The notes beneath the pieces were generated by a model. It worked only from the letters and a program-made list of their open reading frames with translations, had not been told where the DNA came from and did no database searches. From positions 23,328 through 87,327 of the forward strand of contig NZ_JACUTS010000002.1 of assembly GCF_014859695.1 (NCBI RefSeq): a stretch of DNA of 64,000 bases, given 5' to 3'. The stretch is from Sulfurimonas sp. Lineage in GTDB: Bacteria; Campylobacterota; Campylobacteria; Campylobacterales; Sulfurimonadaceae. Positions within the stretch are counted from its first letter, which is position 1; every line of letters begins with the position of its first letter. Shown piece by piece: positions 11,653 to 21,144 of this stretch. The position numbers and the translations under genes were made by a program.

Positions 11653-11752
11653 AACTCTTCCTCTATCTCTATTGTATTTGTGAATAATAGCGATTATTGC
11701 CATAAATAGAGTTAAAATTATGTGAATAACAAATTTGTGAATATGTGAATAG
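11645..11752. promoter_or_regulatory. Candidate oriC1 DnaA-box cluster (dnaA-ruvC intergenic)
   Basis: Same-orientation boxes TGTGAATAA (11679, 11721), TGTGAATAT (11736), TGTGAATAG (11744); opposite-strand TATTCACA at 11645 overlapping the dnaA GTG start. Confidence 0.75.
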
Positions 11753-11808
11753 CTTAAGGACACCCCTAAAATAGTTGCACTATAATACGAAAATATCATG
11801 CCAAGAGG

Positions 11809-12294
11809 ATGGAGATGACAATTTTAGGAATAGACCCGGGAACAAGAAAGATGGGTTATGCTCTTATCTCTTTAGAAAAAGGCAAAATAGCATTAATCGA
11901 GGCGGGACTTATAAAGATAAAAGCCGAGGAGTTGCAGTTTCAGATACCTCAAATGGTCGAGGCGTTCGAGAGCATATTTAAAAATCACAAGATAGATGAA
12001 GTCGCAATTGAAGATATTTTTTATGCGCATAATCCAAAAACAACAATCAAACTAGCACAGTTTCGCGGAGCTATCATGCTTATGCTTCTTCAGCAGTTCG
12101 GGCAGTTTAACGAATACACCGCTCTTCAAGTAAAAAAAGCATTAACAGGAAACGGCAAAGCGACAAAAGAGCAGGTAGCTTACATGGCAAAGATGCTTTT
12201 AAATATAAAAAAAGAGATAAAACCGCTCGATATAACGGACGCTATCGCCGTTGCCATAACTCACTCCCAAAGAGTAAGGCTTAAGCTGCAGTAA
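11809..12294 (+). CDS. ruvC: Crossover junction endodeoxyribonuclease RuvC
   Basis: [49 protein letters not shown]. Confidence 0.96.
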   Translation: MEMTILGIDPGTRKMGYALISLEKGKIALIEAGLIKIKAEELQFQIPQMVEAFESIFKNHKIDEVAIEDIFYAHNPKTTIKLAQFRGAIMLMLLQQFGQFNEYTALQVKKALTGNGKATKEQVAYMAKMLLNIKKEIKPLDITDAIAVAITHSQRVRLKLQ

Positions 12295-12370
12295 TTTCCA
12301 TCTTGTTATAAATCAAAAAGTAAATTTTTTTAAACAGTATAATTTTGTTATAAAATAGTTAAGGAAAATA

Positions 12371-13336
12371 ATGAATCCATTTGCAAATTTGCCTGAGGGG
12401 CACCCGGTAAGAGTCTATTTAGAAGAAAATATGTTAATGAGAGGACTTATTTCAAGCATAAACAGTATAGATATAGTAGAAAATTTTGAAGAGTTTGAAG
12501 ACAAGTTTAAAAAGCTTTGTCTTGTTGAGAAGCATTTTGCAAGAAAAGAGAACCAACTTTTCCCATATCTTGAAAAGTACGGCTGGACGAGTCCCTCACA
12601 AAATATGTGGGCTTTTCACGATGATATAAGAGCAGAGATAAAAACCGCAAGAGCTTTAGTACAAGAGAAAAATATGCCCGCTTTGATGCAGCAGCTACAG
12701 GTAGTTTTTACAAACTTAGAACATATCATGCAGGTTGAAGAGGGAAGACTTCTTCCAAATGCGCTAAGCATGCTTGATGAAGATGACTGGAAAGAGATGC
12801 GTTCAGGCGATGAGGAGATAGGCTGGATGTTTGATACGCCGCCTGCTGCTTATCCTGCGCATGTAGAGGGTGAATATATCCATCCGTCTCAAGATAAACA
12901 GAAGAGAAAATTGCCTTTTTCACTTGAGAACAGAATCAATCTAGAAGAGGGTTACATGCTGCCTGAGCAGATTAACTGGCTTTTGAAGTTTATGCCGGTC
13001 GATATCACTTATGTAGATGAAAATGACATTGTTATCTTCTATAACCGCGGTGATGAGAGAGTATTTCCAAGAAGTGCGGGAATTATCGGGCGTGAGGTAA
13101 AATTTTGCCATCCTCCGAAATCTGTAGATCAGGTTTTAATGATTTTGCGAGAGTTCAAAGCTGGTCGCAGAGACGAAGCCGAATTTTGGATAACGTTTAA
13201 AGGCAAGTTTATTCACATTCGTTACTTTGCTATAAGAGACGATGAAGGTGTTTATAAAGGCGTTATAGAGGTTTCTCAAGATGTTACTCATATCAGAGGT
13301 TTAGAGGGTCAGCAGAGATTACTCGATTGGGAATAA
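12371..13336 (+). CDS. Hemerythrin-like (HHE/DUF438-type) plus PAS domain protein
   Basis: Spaced His/Glu in EKHFARKENQLFPYLE...FHDDIRAE...LEHIMQVEEGRLLPNAL; C-terminal PAS-like VDITYVDENDIVIFYNRGDERVFPRSAGIIGREVKFCHPPKSVDQVL. Confidence 0.8.
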   Translation: MNPFANLPEGHPVRVYLEENMLMRGLISSINSIDIVENFEEFEDKFKKLCLVEKHFARKENQLFPYLEKYGWTSPSQNMWAFHDDIRAEIKTARALVQEKNMPALMQQLQVVFTNLEHIMQVEEGRLLPNALSMLDEDDWKEMRSGDEEIGWMFDTPPAAYPAHVEGEYIHPSQDKQKRKLPFSLENRINLEEGYMLPEQINWLLKFMPVDITYVDENDIVIFYNRGDERVFPRSAGIIGREVKFCHPPKSVDQVLMILREFKAGRRDEAEFWITFKGKFIHIRYFAIRDDEGVYKGVIEVSQDVTHIRGLEGQQRLLDWE

Positions 13337-13379
13337 TTTAGTTACAATGGCAATATTATAAAAGAAGGAGATTTGATTT

Positions 13380-13691
13380 ATGTCATATTTAAATAATGCA
13401 AATATAAAAAAAGAGGCAAATATCTACCATGAGGGAAAAGTTACAAGCAGAACTGTCGAGTTTAAAGACGGCAGCGTAAAATCGCTTGGAATTATGTTGC
13501 CGGGCGAATATACTTTTGGAACAAAAGAGGCTGAGATAATGGAGATGATGAGTGGAGAGTTGGATATAAAACTTCCAGGGGAAGAGTGGAAAACACTTAA
13601 AACTCCAGAGAGTTTTAATGTTCCTGCAAACTCATCATTTGATCTAAGAGTAAAAACCGTTACAGACTATTGCTGTTCATATATTAAATAG
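13380..13691 (+). CDS. ppnP: Pyrimidine/purine nucleoside phosphorylase (PpnP/YaiE, DUF1255)
   Basis: 103 aa; VTSRTVEFKDGSVKSLGIMLPGEYTFGTKEAEIMEMMSGELDIKLPGE; FNVPANSSFDLRV. Confidence 0.9.
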   Translation: MSYLNNANIKKEANIYHEGKVTSRTVEFKDGSVKSLGIMLPGEYTFGTKEAEIMEMMSGELDIKLPGEEWKTLKTPESFNVPANSSFDLRVKTVTDYCCSYIK

Positions 13692-13697
13692 TTTTAC

Positions 13698-13722
13698 AAC
13701 TCCGGATTAATACTCCGGAGTT
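13698..13722. terminator. Bidirectional hairpin between convergent ppnP and gltA
   Basis: AACTCCGG-N9-CCGGAGTT perfect 8-bp stem followed by a C/T-rich run on the + strand. Confidence 0.6.
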
Positions 13723-14984
13723 CTCTCTTTTGGACCTCTATAGAGTTGTCTAGGTCTGGCAATCTTGACTGTTTTTTGTTGATTCAGTTCGCTCCACTGC
13801 GCAATCCAACCAGGTGTTCTACCTATTACAAAAATAACCGCAAACATCTCTTTTGGAATTTTTAGTGCTTGAAGAATAAGTCCTGAATAAAAATCTATAT
13901 TTGGATAGAGATTACGGCTGATAAAATATTCATCATTTAATGCAATCTGCTCTATCTTATTTGCAACCTCAATAAGTTCACTGCTAATGCCTAGCTCTTC
14001 AATAAGCTCATTACGGAGATTTTTAAGAATGGTGGCGCGAGGGTCAAAGTTTTTATATACGCGATGTCCAAATCCCATCAGTCTAAATGGGTCATCCTTG
14101 TCTTTTGCTTTAGCTATAAACTCATCTACCCTATCAACGGTTCCAATCATCTCTAGCTGACGAATTACACTCTCATTTGCTCCGCCGTGGCTTCTTCCCC
14201 ACAGAGCGCCTATTCCTGCGCTGATAGCGGCATAAGGGTGCGCATTTGTTGAGGCAAGATTTCTTACGGCGGTAGTCGAGGCATTTTGCTCATGGTCTGC
14301 ATGGAGGGTAAAGATAGTATCTAGAGCTTTTATCTCTATGGGTTTTAATTCAATATAGTCATGAGGATAAGCTCGCAACATATAAAGAAAGTTTTCGGTA
14401 AAACCTTTATTTATATCCGGGTATATAATAGGTAGTCCGTTTGAGTATCTGTATGAAAAAGCGGCAAGCGTAGGGATTTTTGCAACTATTCTGTTTGCCA
14501 TCTCAGTATACTCCTCAGAGTCTTTTATGTCCAAATGAGTATAGTAAAATGTTGAAAGAGCAGAAACTCCTGCCGAGAGAATTGCCATTGGGTGCGCGGC
14601 ATCCGGAAAAGAGTCAAATAGTTTTTTTACCCCCTCGTGTACAAATGAGCGTTTTTTCATCTCTAACGCAAAATCAGCCAACTCGCTTTTGTCAGGAATC
14701 TCGCCGTTTATAAGAAGGTAAGCAGTATCTAAAAAACTCTTCTTCGTTGCAAGATATGCTATATCGTAGCCTCTGTACATAAGTTTTCCCGCTTCGCCGT
14801 CTATATATGTTATGTCGGATTTACATGATGCCGTAGAGGTATAACCCTCATCATAGGTAAACATGTTAGTCTCTTTGTAGAGCGTTGAGATATCGATAAC
14901 TGAGGGTCCGACGCTTGCATCTAGTATGGGAAACTCATAACTTTTTCCATCACGATTGTTTGTTAGTGTTACTGTATCTTTCAT
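13707..14984 (-). CDS. gltA: Citrate synthase
   Basis: LHADHEQNASTTAVRNLAST, GPLWGRSHGG-type motif (GALWGRSHGGANE), GFGHRVYKNFDPRA. Likely start MKDTVTLTNN; track ORF extends to 15032. Confidence 0.97.
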   Translation of the reverse strand: MKDTVTLTNNRDGKSYEFPILDASVGPSVIDISTLYKETNMFTYDEGYTSTASCKSDITYIDGEAGKLMYRGYDIAYLATKKSFLDTAYLLINGEIPDKSELADFALEMKKRSFVHEGVKKLFDSFPDAAHPMAILSAGVSALSTFYYTHLDIKDSEEYTEMANRIVAKIPTLAAFSYRYSNGLPIIYPDINKGFTENFLYMLRAYPHDYIELKPIEIKALDTIFTLHADHEQNASTTAVRNLASTNAHPYAAISAGIGALWGRSHGGANESVIRQLEMIGTVDRVDEFIAKAKDKDDPFRLMGFGHRVYKNFDPRATILKNLRNELIEELGISSELIEVANKIEQIALNDEYFISRNLYPNIDFYSGLILQALKIPKEMFAVIFVIGRTPGWIAQWSELNQQKTVKIARPRQLYRGPKERTPEY

Positions 14985-15015
14985 ACCATACCTTTTTTGT
15001 TTAGTGACAATTATA

Positions 15016-15438
15016 CTATAGAAATTGTGCAACCATTTTATTTAATGTTGCCTCGTCCAAAGCACCTGAAACCCTATGAACCTCTTTCGCATCTTTAAAG
15101 ACTACTATTGTCGGGATGCTTCTTATGCCAAACCTTGCACCGAGATTTTGTTCATTTTCGGTGTTTACTTTTACATAGAGCGCTTTGAGTGGAAAATTTG
15201 CCGCACTTTTGGCAAAATTTGGTGCCATCATTTTACATGGACCACACCACGGCGCCCAAAAATCTACAATAACCGGAATATCGCTGTTCACCACTACCTC
15301 GTCAAAGTCAGCGTTTGTTAGCTCGATGGGTTTTGTATCAAGAAGTGAACTTTTACATTTTCCGCAATTGGCTTTTTTGTAAGAGTCTCTTTGCGGAACA
15401 TTGTTAACACTTTTACAAACGGGACAAACTACTCTCAT
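15016..15438 (-). CDS. trxC: Thioredoxin 2 with N-terminal zinc ribbon (TrxC-like)
   Basis: CPVCKSVN...CGKCKSSL zinc ribbon, then WAPWCGPCKMMAP. Confidence 0.92.
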   Translation of the reverse strand: MRVVCPVCKSVNNVPQRDSYKKANCGKCKSSLLDTKPIELTNADFDEVVVNSDIPVIVDFWAPWCGPCKMMAPNFAKSAANFPLKALYVKVNTENEQNLGARFGIRSIPTIVVFKDAKEVHRVSGALDEATLNKMVAQFL

Positions 15439-15454
15439 TTTAACTCCTTAGTTG

Positions 15455-16840
15455 TTATAGAACAGTGGCAAAAATACCGCCTCTTCTATAGATGAAAAAT
15501 CTTTTTTTGCTCTTTGATGCGGTAGCTTTTTTAAACTCATCCAAATTGGCTATCTCTTTGTTTTCTACTTGAATAATGATATCATTTTTTCTTACACCCG
15601 AATTAAACGCTTCACTGTTTTGATCTACTTCTTTAACTAGTATACCTTCTATTGTGAGACCCAGTTGTTGTTTAATAGCAGGAGTTATTTCAGAGAGCTT
15701 CATACCTTTATACTCAAACTCACCCGCAACAACTTTACTATCGAGTGTGGCAAGAGTCACATTTACTATATCTATCTTTTTGTCTCTTAAAAATTTTATA
15801 TTTACCACTCTTTGCGGAGCGTAAGAACCTATGGTGTTTTTAAGTTCACTTGCACTTTCAATTTTTTTGCCATTTACGGAGATAATCAAATCACCTCTTT
15901 TAAGTCCGGCTTTTGCCGCGGGTGAGTTCTCCTCCACGCCTGTAATAAGCGCGCCGTAATTTTCATCATAAAAACTGCTCATGTCTTCGCTGACGTCTGC
16001 TATAGTGACTCCAAGATATGCACGGGTAAATTTGCCGCTCTCTATCAAACTTGTTGCTATCGAGGTTACCATGTTTGAGGGGATTGCAAACCCGATGCCG
16101 ACATTTCCGCCGGATTTTGAGATAATGGCTGAGTTTATTCCTATGAGATGACCAGCTGAGTTTATAAGTGCGCCGCCCGAATTTCCCGGATTTATAGAAG
16201 CATCAGTCTGTATAAAATCTTCATACTCTACGATTCCCACGCCGCTTCTGCCGGTAGCTGAGACTATTCCCTGTGTGATTGTCTCGCCTACTCCAAAGGG
16301 ATTTCCCAGAGCAAAGACGATGTCCCCGACTTTTACTTTGTCCGAGTCATAAAATGTTACGGCATTTAGGTTTTTTGCCCCAATCTTAATAACAGCCAAA
16401 TCGCTCTTCTCATCTTTGCCGATGAGTTTTGCCTCATACTCTTTTTTATCTCCTGCCAGATTTACTATAATCTCATCTGCGCCGTCGATGACATGGTTGT
16501 TTGTAACAATATATCCATCTTCTGAGATGATAACACCCGAGCCTAGCGATTTTTGGATTCTATCTTGAGGAATATCCCCGTACCCTTTAAAAAACTCTCT
16601 AAAAAACGGGTCATTAAAGAAAGGGTTTGCGCTGTAGAGATTCCCTTTCATCTCTTTTTTTATAGAGATATTTACGATGCTTGTTCTAACGTTTTGTAGA
16701 ATGTTGTTATAGGAGAGTATCTGGTTTTGTGCGCTTGGGAAGTTTCTCTCAATATTTTTAGGTGCGTATTTAAACTCCACGCTCTCTTTTGCATAAAGTA
16801 GCGAAAGCACCAGAGTAAATAGAATAAAGAACTTTTTCAT
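15455..16840 (-). CDS. Periplasmic serine protease DegP/HtrA family
   Basis: Signal peptide; SGVIISEDGYIVTNNHVI, DLAVIKI, QTDASINPGNSGGAL; two PDZ-like regions. Confidence 0.95.
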   Translation of the reverse strand: MKKFFILFTLVLSLLYAKESVEFKYAPKNIERNFPSAQNQILSYNNILQNVRTSIVNISIKKEMKGNLYSANPFFNDPFFREFFKGYGDIPQDRIQKSLGSGVIISEDGYIVTNNHVIDGADEIIVNLAGDKKEYEAKLIGKDEKSDLAVIKIGAKNLNAVTFYDSDKVKVGDIVFALGNPFGVGETITQGIVSATGRSGVGIVEYEDFIQTDASINPGNSGGALINSAGHLIGINSAIISKSGGNVGIGFAIPSNMVTSIATSLIESGKFTRAYLGVTIADVSEDMSSFYDENYGALITGVEENSPAAKAGLKRGDLIISVNGKKIESASELKNTIGSYAPQRVVNIKFLRDKKIDIVNVTLATLDSKVVAGEFEYKGMKLSEITPAIKQQLGLTIEGILVKEVDQNSEAFNSGVRKNDIIIQVENKEIANLDEFKKATASKSKKRFFIYRRGGIFATVL

Positions 16841-16912
16841 TTTTTCATTCCTTTTAGTTTTTTTGCGGTTGACAAAATTTTATAACTAAATGGTTTATGA
16901 AATACTAATGAA

Positions 16913-17278
16913 CTAAAACTCGCCTTGCAAATATTTGAGTGAATCGGCTTTTATATAATATAGAGAGTCTGTTATATTGCGAAGATTGGTATAACTGCCG
17001 ATGCCAAAAGCAAATCGGCTCTCTTCACAGAGCAGTGTTATGCCCTCGCTCATATCTACATGTGAGAGTTTTGAATTTTCAAGCAGTAGCGCGCCCTTGA
17101 TACCGTTAAATTCTAAAGTGAGTGTTATCCAGTCAAATCCTCTAGCGTTGTCTTGTGCCGCTAGAGTAATTTTAACGGTAGTAGCAGAGACAACTTCTAT
17201 GAATCTTAACTCTGCATCTATAAAGTTGTCAAAACGCTTTAAAAACGCATTGCAATCTTTTTTAAGCAGTGGTCTCAT
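16913..17278 (-). CDS. Conserved hypothetical protein (121 aa)
   Basis: ORF co-oriented with and immediately downstream of nrdA (1-nt gap). Confidence 0.65.
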   Translation of the reverse strand: MRPLLKKDCNAFLKRFDNFIDAELRFIEVVSATTVKITLAAQDNARGFDWITLTLEFNGIKGALLLENSKLSHVDMSEGITLLCEESRFAFGIGSYTNLRNITDSLYYIKADSLKYLQGEF

Positions 17279-17279
17279 C

Positions 17280-19646
17280 CTATTGACAACCTACACACTC
17301 CATGCTTCTGTCTTCAACATCGCTTGCCATCTCAGGAGATTGTGAACGAAGATAGTAGGTAGATTTAAGTCCTAACCTCCAAGCCAACATGTAAATTTCG
17401 TTTAGGTATTTACCGCTTGCTTTGTCAAGCGTTATAAATATGTTAAGACTTTGACCTTGATCTAGCCATTTTTGACGGATTGCTGCTGCTTTGATAAGAA
17501 CCGTTTGGTTCAAATCATACGCAGGAGTATAGTACGCCCAAGTATCGGGAGAGAGTTCAGGAACAACAACGGGAATAAGTCCCGAGAGATTCTCCTCATA
17601 CCACTTTCGCTTAAATACCGGCTCAATCGCCTGCGTCGTGCCTGTTAAAATAGAGATAGAACTCGTAGGCGCTATCGCCATAAGATAACCGTTTCTCATG
17701 CCCTGTTTTTTGACTTTGGCACGAAGTTCGTCCCACTCGTAAGCTGAAGCAAAAAGTCCGCCACGGTCAACAAGCTTTTTAACCTCCGCATTTGCATGAT
17801 CCATCGGCATAATGCCTTGGCTCCATTTAGAACCCTCATACTCTGAGTAAGAGCCTTTTTCAAGTGCAATGTCGCTAGATGCAGAGATGGCATTAAAACT
17901 AACAGCTTCCATTATCTCATCTACTTTGTCAAAGTGCTCTTGGCTTCCCCATGTTATAGCTTTTTGCGCCAACATCTGCGCTTCGCCCATAACACCAAGA
18001 CCGATCGCGCGCGTTTTCATGTTAGTGCGTTTTACTTTCTCAAGCGGGTAGAAGTTAAGATCTATTACATTATCTAACGCGCGAATCGCAATGGGGACGA
18101 TTCTGTCAATGTCCTCTTTAGTATTTACGCGGGAGAGATTGACCGAAGCGAGATTACAGACCGCAGTGTCGCCGTCTATCTTCTCTTTTTCCACCATGTA
18201 TATTTCACGTCCGCCAATAGCGTCCAATGCCGTTACTTTTTTGGCAGGCTTCTCTAAGCCGCTGTCAACTTTGATAATCTCTTCCTCTTCATAACTAACG
18301 CTCTCGCCATTTTCAAAAATAAATTTTATCTTGTAGTGGTTAGGGTTTGTGTTTTGAAAAATCTCCGTACAAAGGTTAGAACTTCTGATAACTCCGCAAT
18401 GGCTGTTAGGGTTTGCACGGTTTGCGTTATCCTTGAAACATAGAAACGGGCTGCCGCTCTCAAAATAGGATGTAAGTATTTTTTTCCAAAGATTTTTTGC
18501 TTTTATCTTCTCTTTTACGATAGTCTCATCTTGTTCAAACTCTTTATATTTCTTGTTAAACTCTTCGCCGTGAAGCGTGGTAAGCTCTTTGCAGTCGTAA
18601 GGATCAAAGAGTGTCCAGATGCCGTCCTCTTGAACTCTTTGCATAAAGAGATCGTTTATCCAGAGTGCAGGGAAAAGGTCATGTGCGCGACGACGCTCTT
18701 CGCCCGAGTTTTTCTTCAAATCCAAAAAGTCGTTTATATCTATATGCCATGGCTCCATATAAACAGCGATAGCACCTTTTCTGGTTCCCAGCTGATCAAC
18801 GGCAACGGCTATGTCGTTTGTAATTTTTAGAAACGGTATGGTTCCGCCGGCTGCATTTTTATGCCCGTCGATATATGAACCCATTGAGCGGACATTTGTC
18901 CAATCCCAGCCGATTCCTCCGCCAAATTTTGAAAGAAGCGCCATCTCTTTGTATGAGTCAAAGATTCCCTCTATATTGTCGGGGGTCGAACCGATGTAAC
19001 ATGAGCTGAGCTGATGCCTTGGTGTTCTTGCATTGCTTAGAGTAGGTGTTGCAAGCATGACTTCAAATTTAGAAATCATGTCGTAAAATTTTATAGCCCA
19101 CTCCTCTTTTTTCTCTTCTCTTTGCGCCAAAAACATAGCAATAGCCATAAACATGTGCTGTGGCAACTCTATAGGGTCTGAGTTTCTGTCTTTTATGAGA
19201 TATCTGTCATAGAGCGTTTTAACGCCAAGATAGTTAAACTGCATATCTCGTTCTGGTTTTATATGCTTTTCAAGCTCGTCAAGGTTGTACATCTCTTTTA
19301 GGCCAAGAAGAATTTTCCCCTCTTTTTCCCCTCTTTGGAAATACTCTTTTAATGATGAGTAACCCGTAAATCCGTTTACTTGATGGTAGAGGTTAAACAA
19401 GAAGAGTCTTGAAGCAACAAAGGTCCAGTTGGGAGCATCTATGTCTATCTTGTCGACCGCTGTTTTAATAAGTGTCTGCTGTATCTCTTTTGATGTTATA
19501 CCGTCGCGGAACTGTATCTGCGCATCGACTTCGAGTTCGCTTTGAGAAACGTTATCTAACTCTTTGACGGCAGCGGATGTATACTTCTGTATCTTTGTAA
19601 TATCCAACGGTTCGGTTCTGCCGTTTCTTTTTATAATTGTTATCAT
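17280..19646 (-). CDS. nrdA: Ribonucleoside-diphosphate reductase subunit alpha
   Basis: N-terminal ATP cone; SSCYIGSTPDNIEGI, NLCTEI, VCNLASVNLS, C-terminal CVGCQ. Confidence 0.97.
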   Translation of the reverse strand: MITIIKRNGRTEPLDITKIQKYTSAAVKELDNVSQSELEVDAQIQFRDGITSKEIQQTLIKTAVDKIDIDAPNWTFVASRLFLFNLYHQVNGFTGYSSLKEYFQRGEKEGKILLGLKEMYNLDELEKHIKPERDMQFNYLGVKTLYDRYLIKDRNSDPIELPQHMFMAIAMFLAQREEKKEEWAIKFYDMISKFEVMLATPTLSNARTPRHQLSSCYIGSTPDNIEGIFDSYKEMALLSKFGGGIGWDWTNVRSMGSYIDGHKNAAGGTIPFLKITNDIAVAVDQLGTRKGAIAVYMEPWHIDINDFLDLKKNSGEERRRAHDLFPALWINDLFMQRVQEDGIWTLFDPYDCKELTTLHGEEFNKKYKEFEQDETIVKEKIKAKNLWKKILTSYFESGSPFLCFKDNANRANPNSHCGVIRSSNLCTEIFQNTNPNHYKIKFIFENGESVSYEEEEIIKVDSGLEKPAKKVTALDAIGGREIYMVEKEKIDGDTAVCNLASVNLSRVNTKEDIDRIVPIAIRALDNVIDLNFYPLEKVKRTNMKTRAIGLGVMGEAQMLAQKAITWGSQEHFDKVDEIMEAVSFNAISASSDIALEKGSYSEYEGSKWSQGIMPMDHANAEVKKLVDRGGLFASAYEWDELRAKVKKQGMRNGYLMAIAPTSSISILTGTTQAIEPVFKRKWYEENLSGLIPVVVPELSPDTWAYYTPAYDLNQTVLIKAAAIRQKWLDQGQSLNIFITLDKASGKYLNEIYMLAWRLGLKSTYYLRSQSPEMASDVEDRSMECVGCQ

Positions 19647-19732
19647 ATGATTTCCTGCTATGTTGCATTAAGCACAAATAAGTGCTTAACGACTTTTGAT
19701 TTTGCTAATGAATATTAGCACAATTATGTCAT

Positions 19733-21064
19733 TTATTTGTTGAAAACTCTCTTGAAAATTTTATCTACATTTTTTGTATAGTAGTCAAAATTGAAGCATT
19801 CGCGAATTGCCTCTTCGCTCAAACTTGCTCTCAGCTCTTCGTCCGCCAAGAGATGGTTTAGGTAGAGAGATTCTCCCTTTTCATTTGTGGTTGGTTTGCC
19901 CTGCTGTATCTCTTCCCAGACCATCATCGCGTTTCTCTGAACTATGCGGTAAGCATCCTCGCGGCTGACACCCTTTAGCGGAAGTTCTAAAAGTACTCTT
20001 TGGGAAAAGACAAGTCCGCCGGTAAGATTGAGATTTCTCATCATGTTTTGGGGATATACCGTTAGGTTAGCGATTACATTGTTCATGCGGTGGAGCATAA
20101 AGTCACTTGTTATAAATGAGTCTGGAAGCCAGAACCTCTCAGTTGAAGAGTGGCTGATATCTCTCTCATGCCAAAGCGCTACGTTTTCCATGGCAGGTAT
20201 CGCGTAAGCTCTTATCATTCTTGCCAAACCTGTTATGTTTTCCGTTAGTATAGGATTGCGTTTATGAGGCATAGCAGATGAGCCTTTTTGACCCTTTGCA
20301 AAATACTCTTCGCACTCGTAAACTTCAGTTCTCTGCCAGTGGCGGACTTGAACTGCAAACTTCTCTATTGAGCTTGCCATAAGAGCCAACGAGGTAGCAA
20401 GTCTTGCGTATCTGTCTCGCTGAATAACTTGGTTAGATGCGGGTGCAGGTTTTAGCCCTAGCTCTTCACATGTATACTCTTCAAGTTCTAGTGGTGCGTG
20501 AGCAAAGTTGCCCATCGCTCCGCTAACCTGTCCTACACTTATAACATCAAGTGTTTGTTCAAGATTCTCTAAATGTCTTGCCATCTCATCGTACCAAACA
20601 GCTAACACAAGACCGAATGTTATAGGCTCTCCATGTATGCCGTGGCTACGCCCGACCATAAGAGTCATCTTGTGTTCCATCGCTCTTTTTTTGATCGACT
20701 CCATAAGTATCTTCACATCTTCTATGATTAACTCCAGAGAGCTTTTCATCTGTAGTGCTACGGCTGTATCAATGGTATCGGAACTTGTCATGCCGTAGTG
20801 GAACCATCTGCTCTCTTCGCCTAGAGTTTCTGATACGCTAGTCGTAAACGCTATAAGGTCATGACGAGTTACTGCTTCTATCTCATCGATTCTTTTTATA
20901 TCAAATCCTGCATTCTCAACAATCTTCTTAGCATCATCATCAGGAATAAGTCCCAGTTTGTTCCAAGCTTTCACAACCGCTTTTTCTACATCTAGCCAAG
21001 CTTGATATTTTGCCTGCATCGTCCATTTAGAGCTCATCTCTTCTCTTGAGTATCTTTCGATCAT
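19733..21064 (-). CDS. purB: Adenylosuccinate lyase
   Basis: MIERYSREEMSSKWT; TSSDTIDTA; GSSAMPHKRNPILTENI signature. Confidence 0.97.
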   Translation of the reverse strand: MIERYSREEMSSKWTMQAKYQAWLDVEKAVVKAWNKLGLIPDDDAKKIVENAGFDIKRIDEIEAVTRHDLIAFTTSVSETLGEESRWFHYGMTSSDTIDTAVALQMKSSLELIIEDVKILMESIKKRAMEHKMTLMVGRSHGIHGEPITFGLVLAVWYDEMARHLENLEQTLDVISVGQVSGAMGNFAHAPLELEEYTCEELGLKPAPASNQVIQRDRYARLATSLALMASSIEKFAVQVRHWQRTEVYECEEYFAKGQKGSSAMPHKRNPILTENITGLARMIRAYAIPAMENVALWHERDISHSSTERFWLPDSFITSDFMLHRMNNVIANLTVYPQNMMRNLNLTGGLVFSQRVLLELPLKGVSREDAYRIVQRNAMMVWEEIQQGKPTTNEKGESLYLNHLLADEELRASLSEEAIRECFNFDYYTKNVDKIFKRVFNK

Positions 21065-21144
21065 TTATTCAACCTGATTATTGTAAAATTTCTTTTTAGC
21101 AAGTAATGATTTTACAAAAAATACTCTAACAGAAGGATTAAATA

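Noticed and set aside
11653-11799. N-terminal 49-aa extension of DnaA in the ORF track
   Set aside because: Hydrophobic, atypical of DnaA; overlaps DnaA boxes; a good GTG start with RBS exists at 11652.
17869-18294. Antisense ORFs within nrdA (and many similar antisense ORFs in typA, recJ, pyrG, pyrE, etc.)
   Set aside because: Opposite-strand shadows of strongly supported genes with no recognisable domain or start context.
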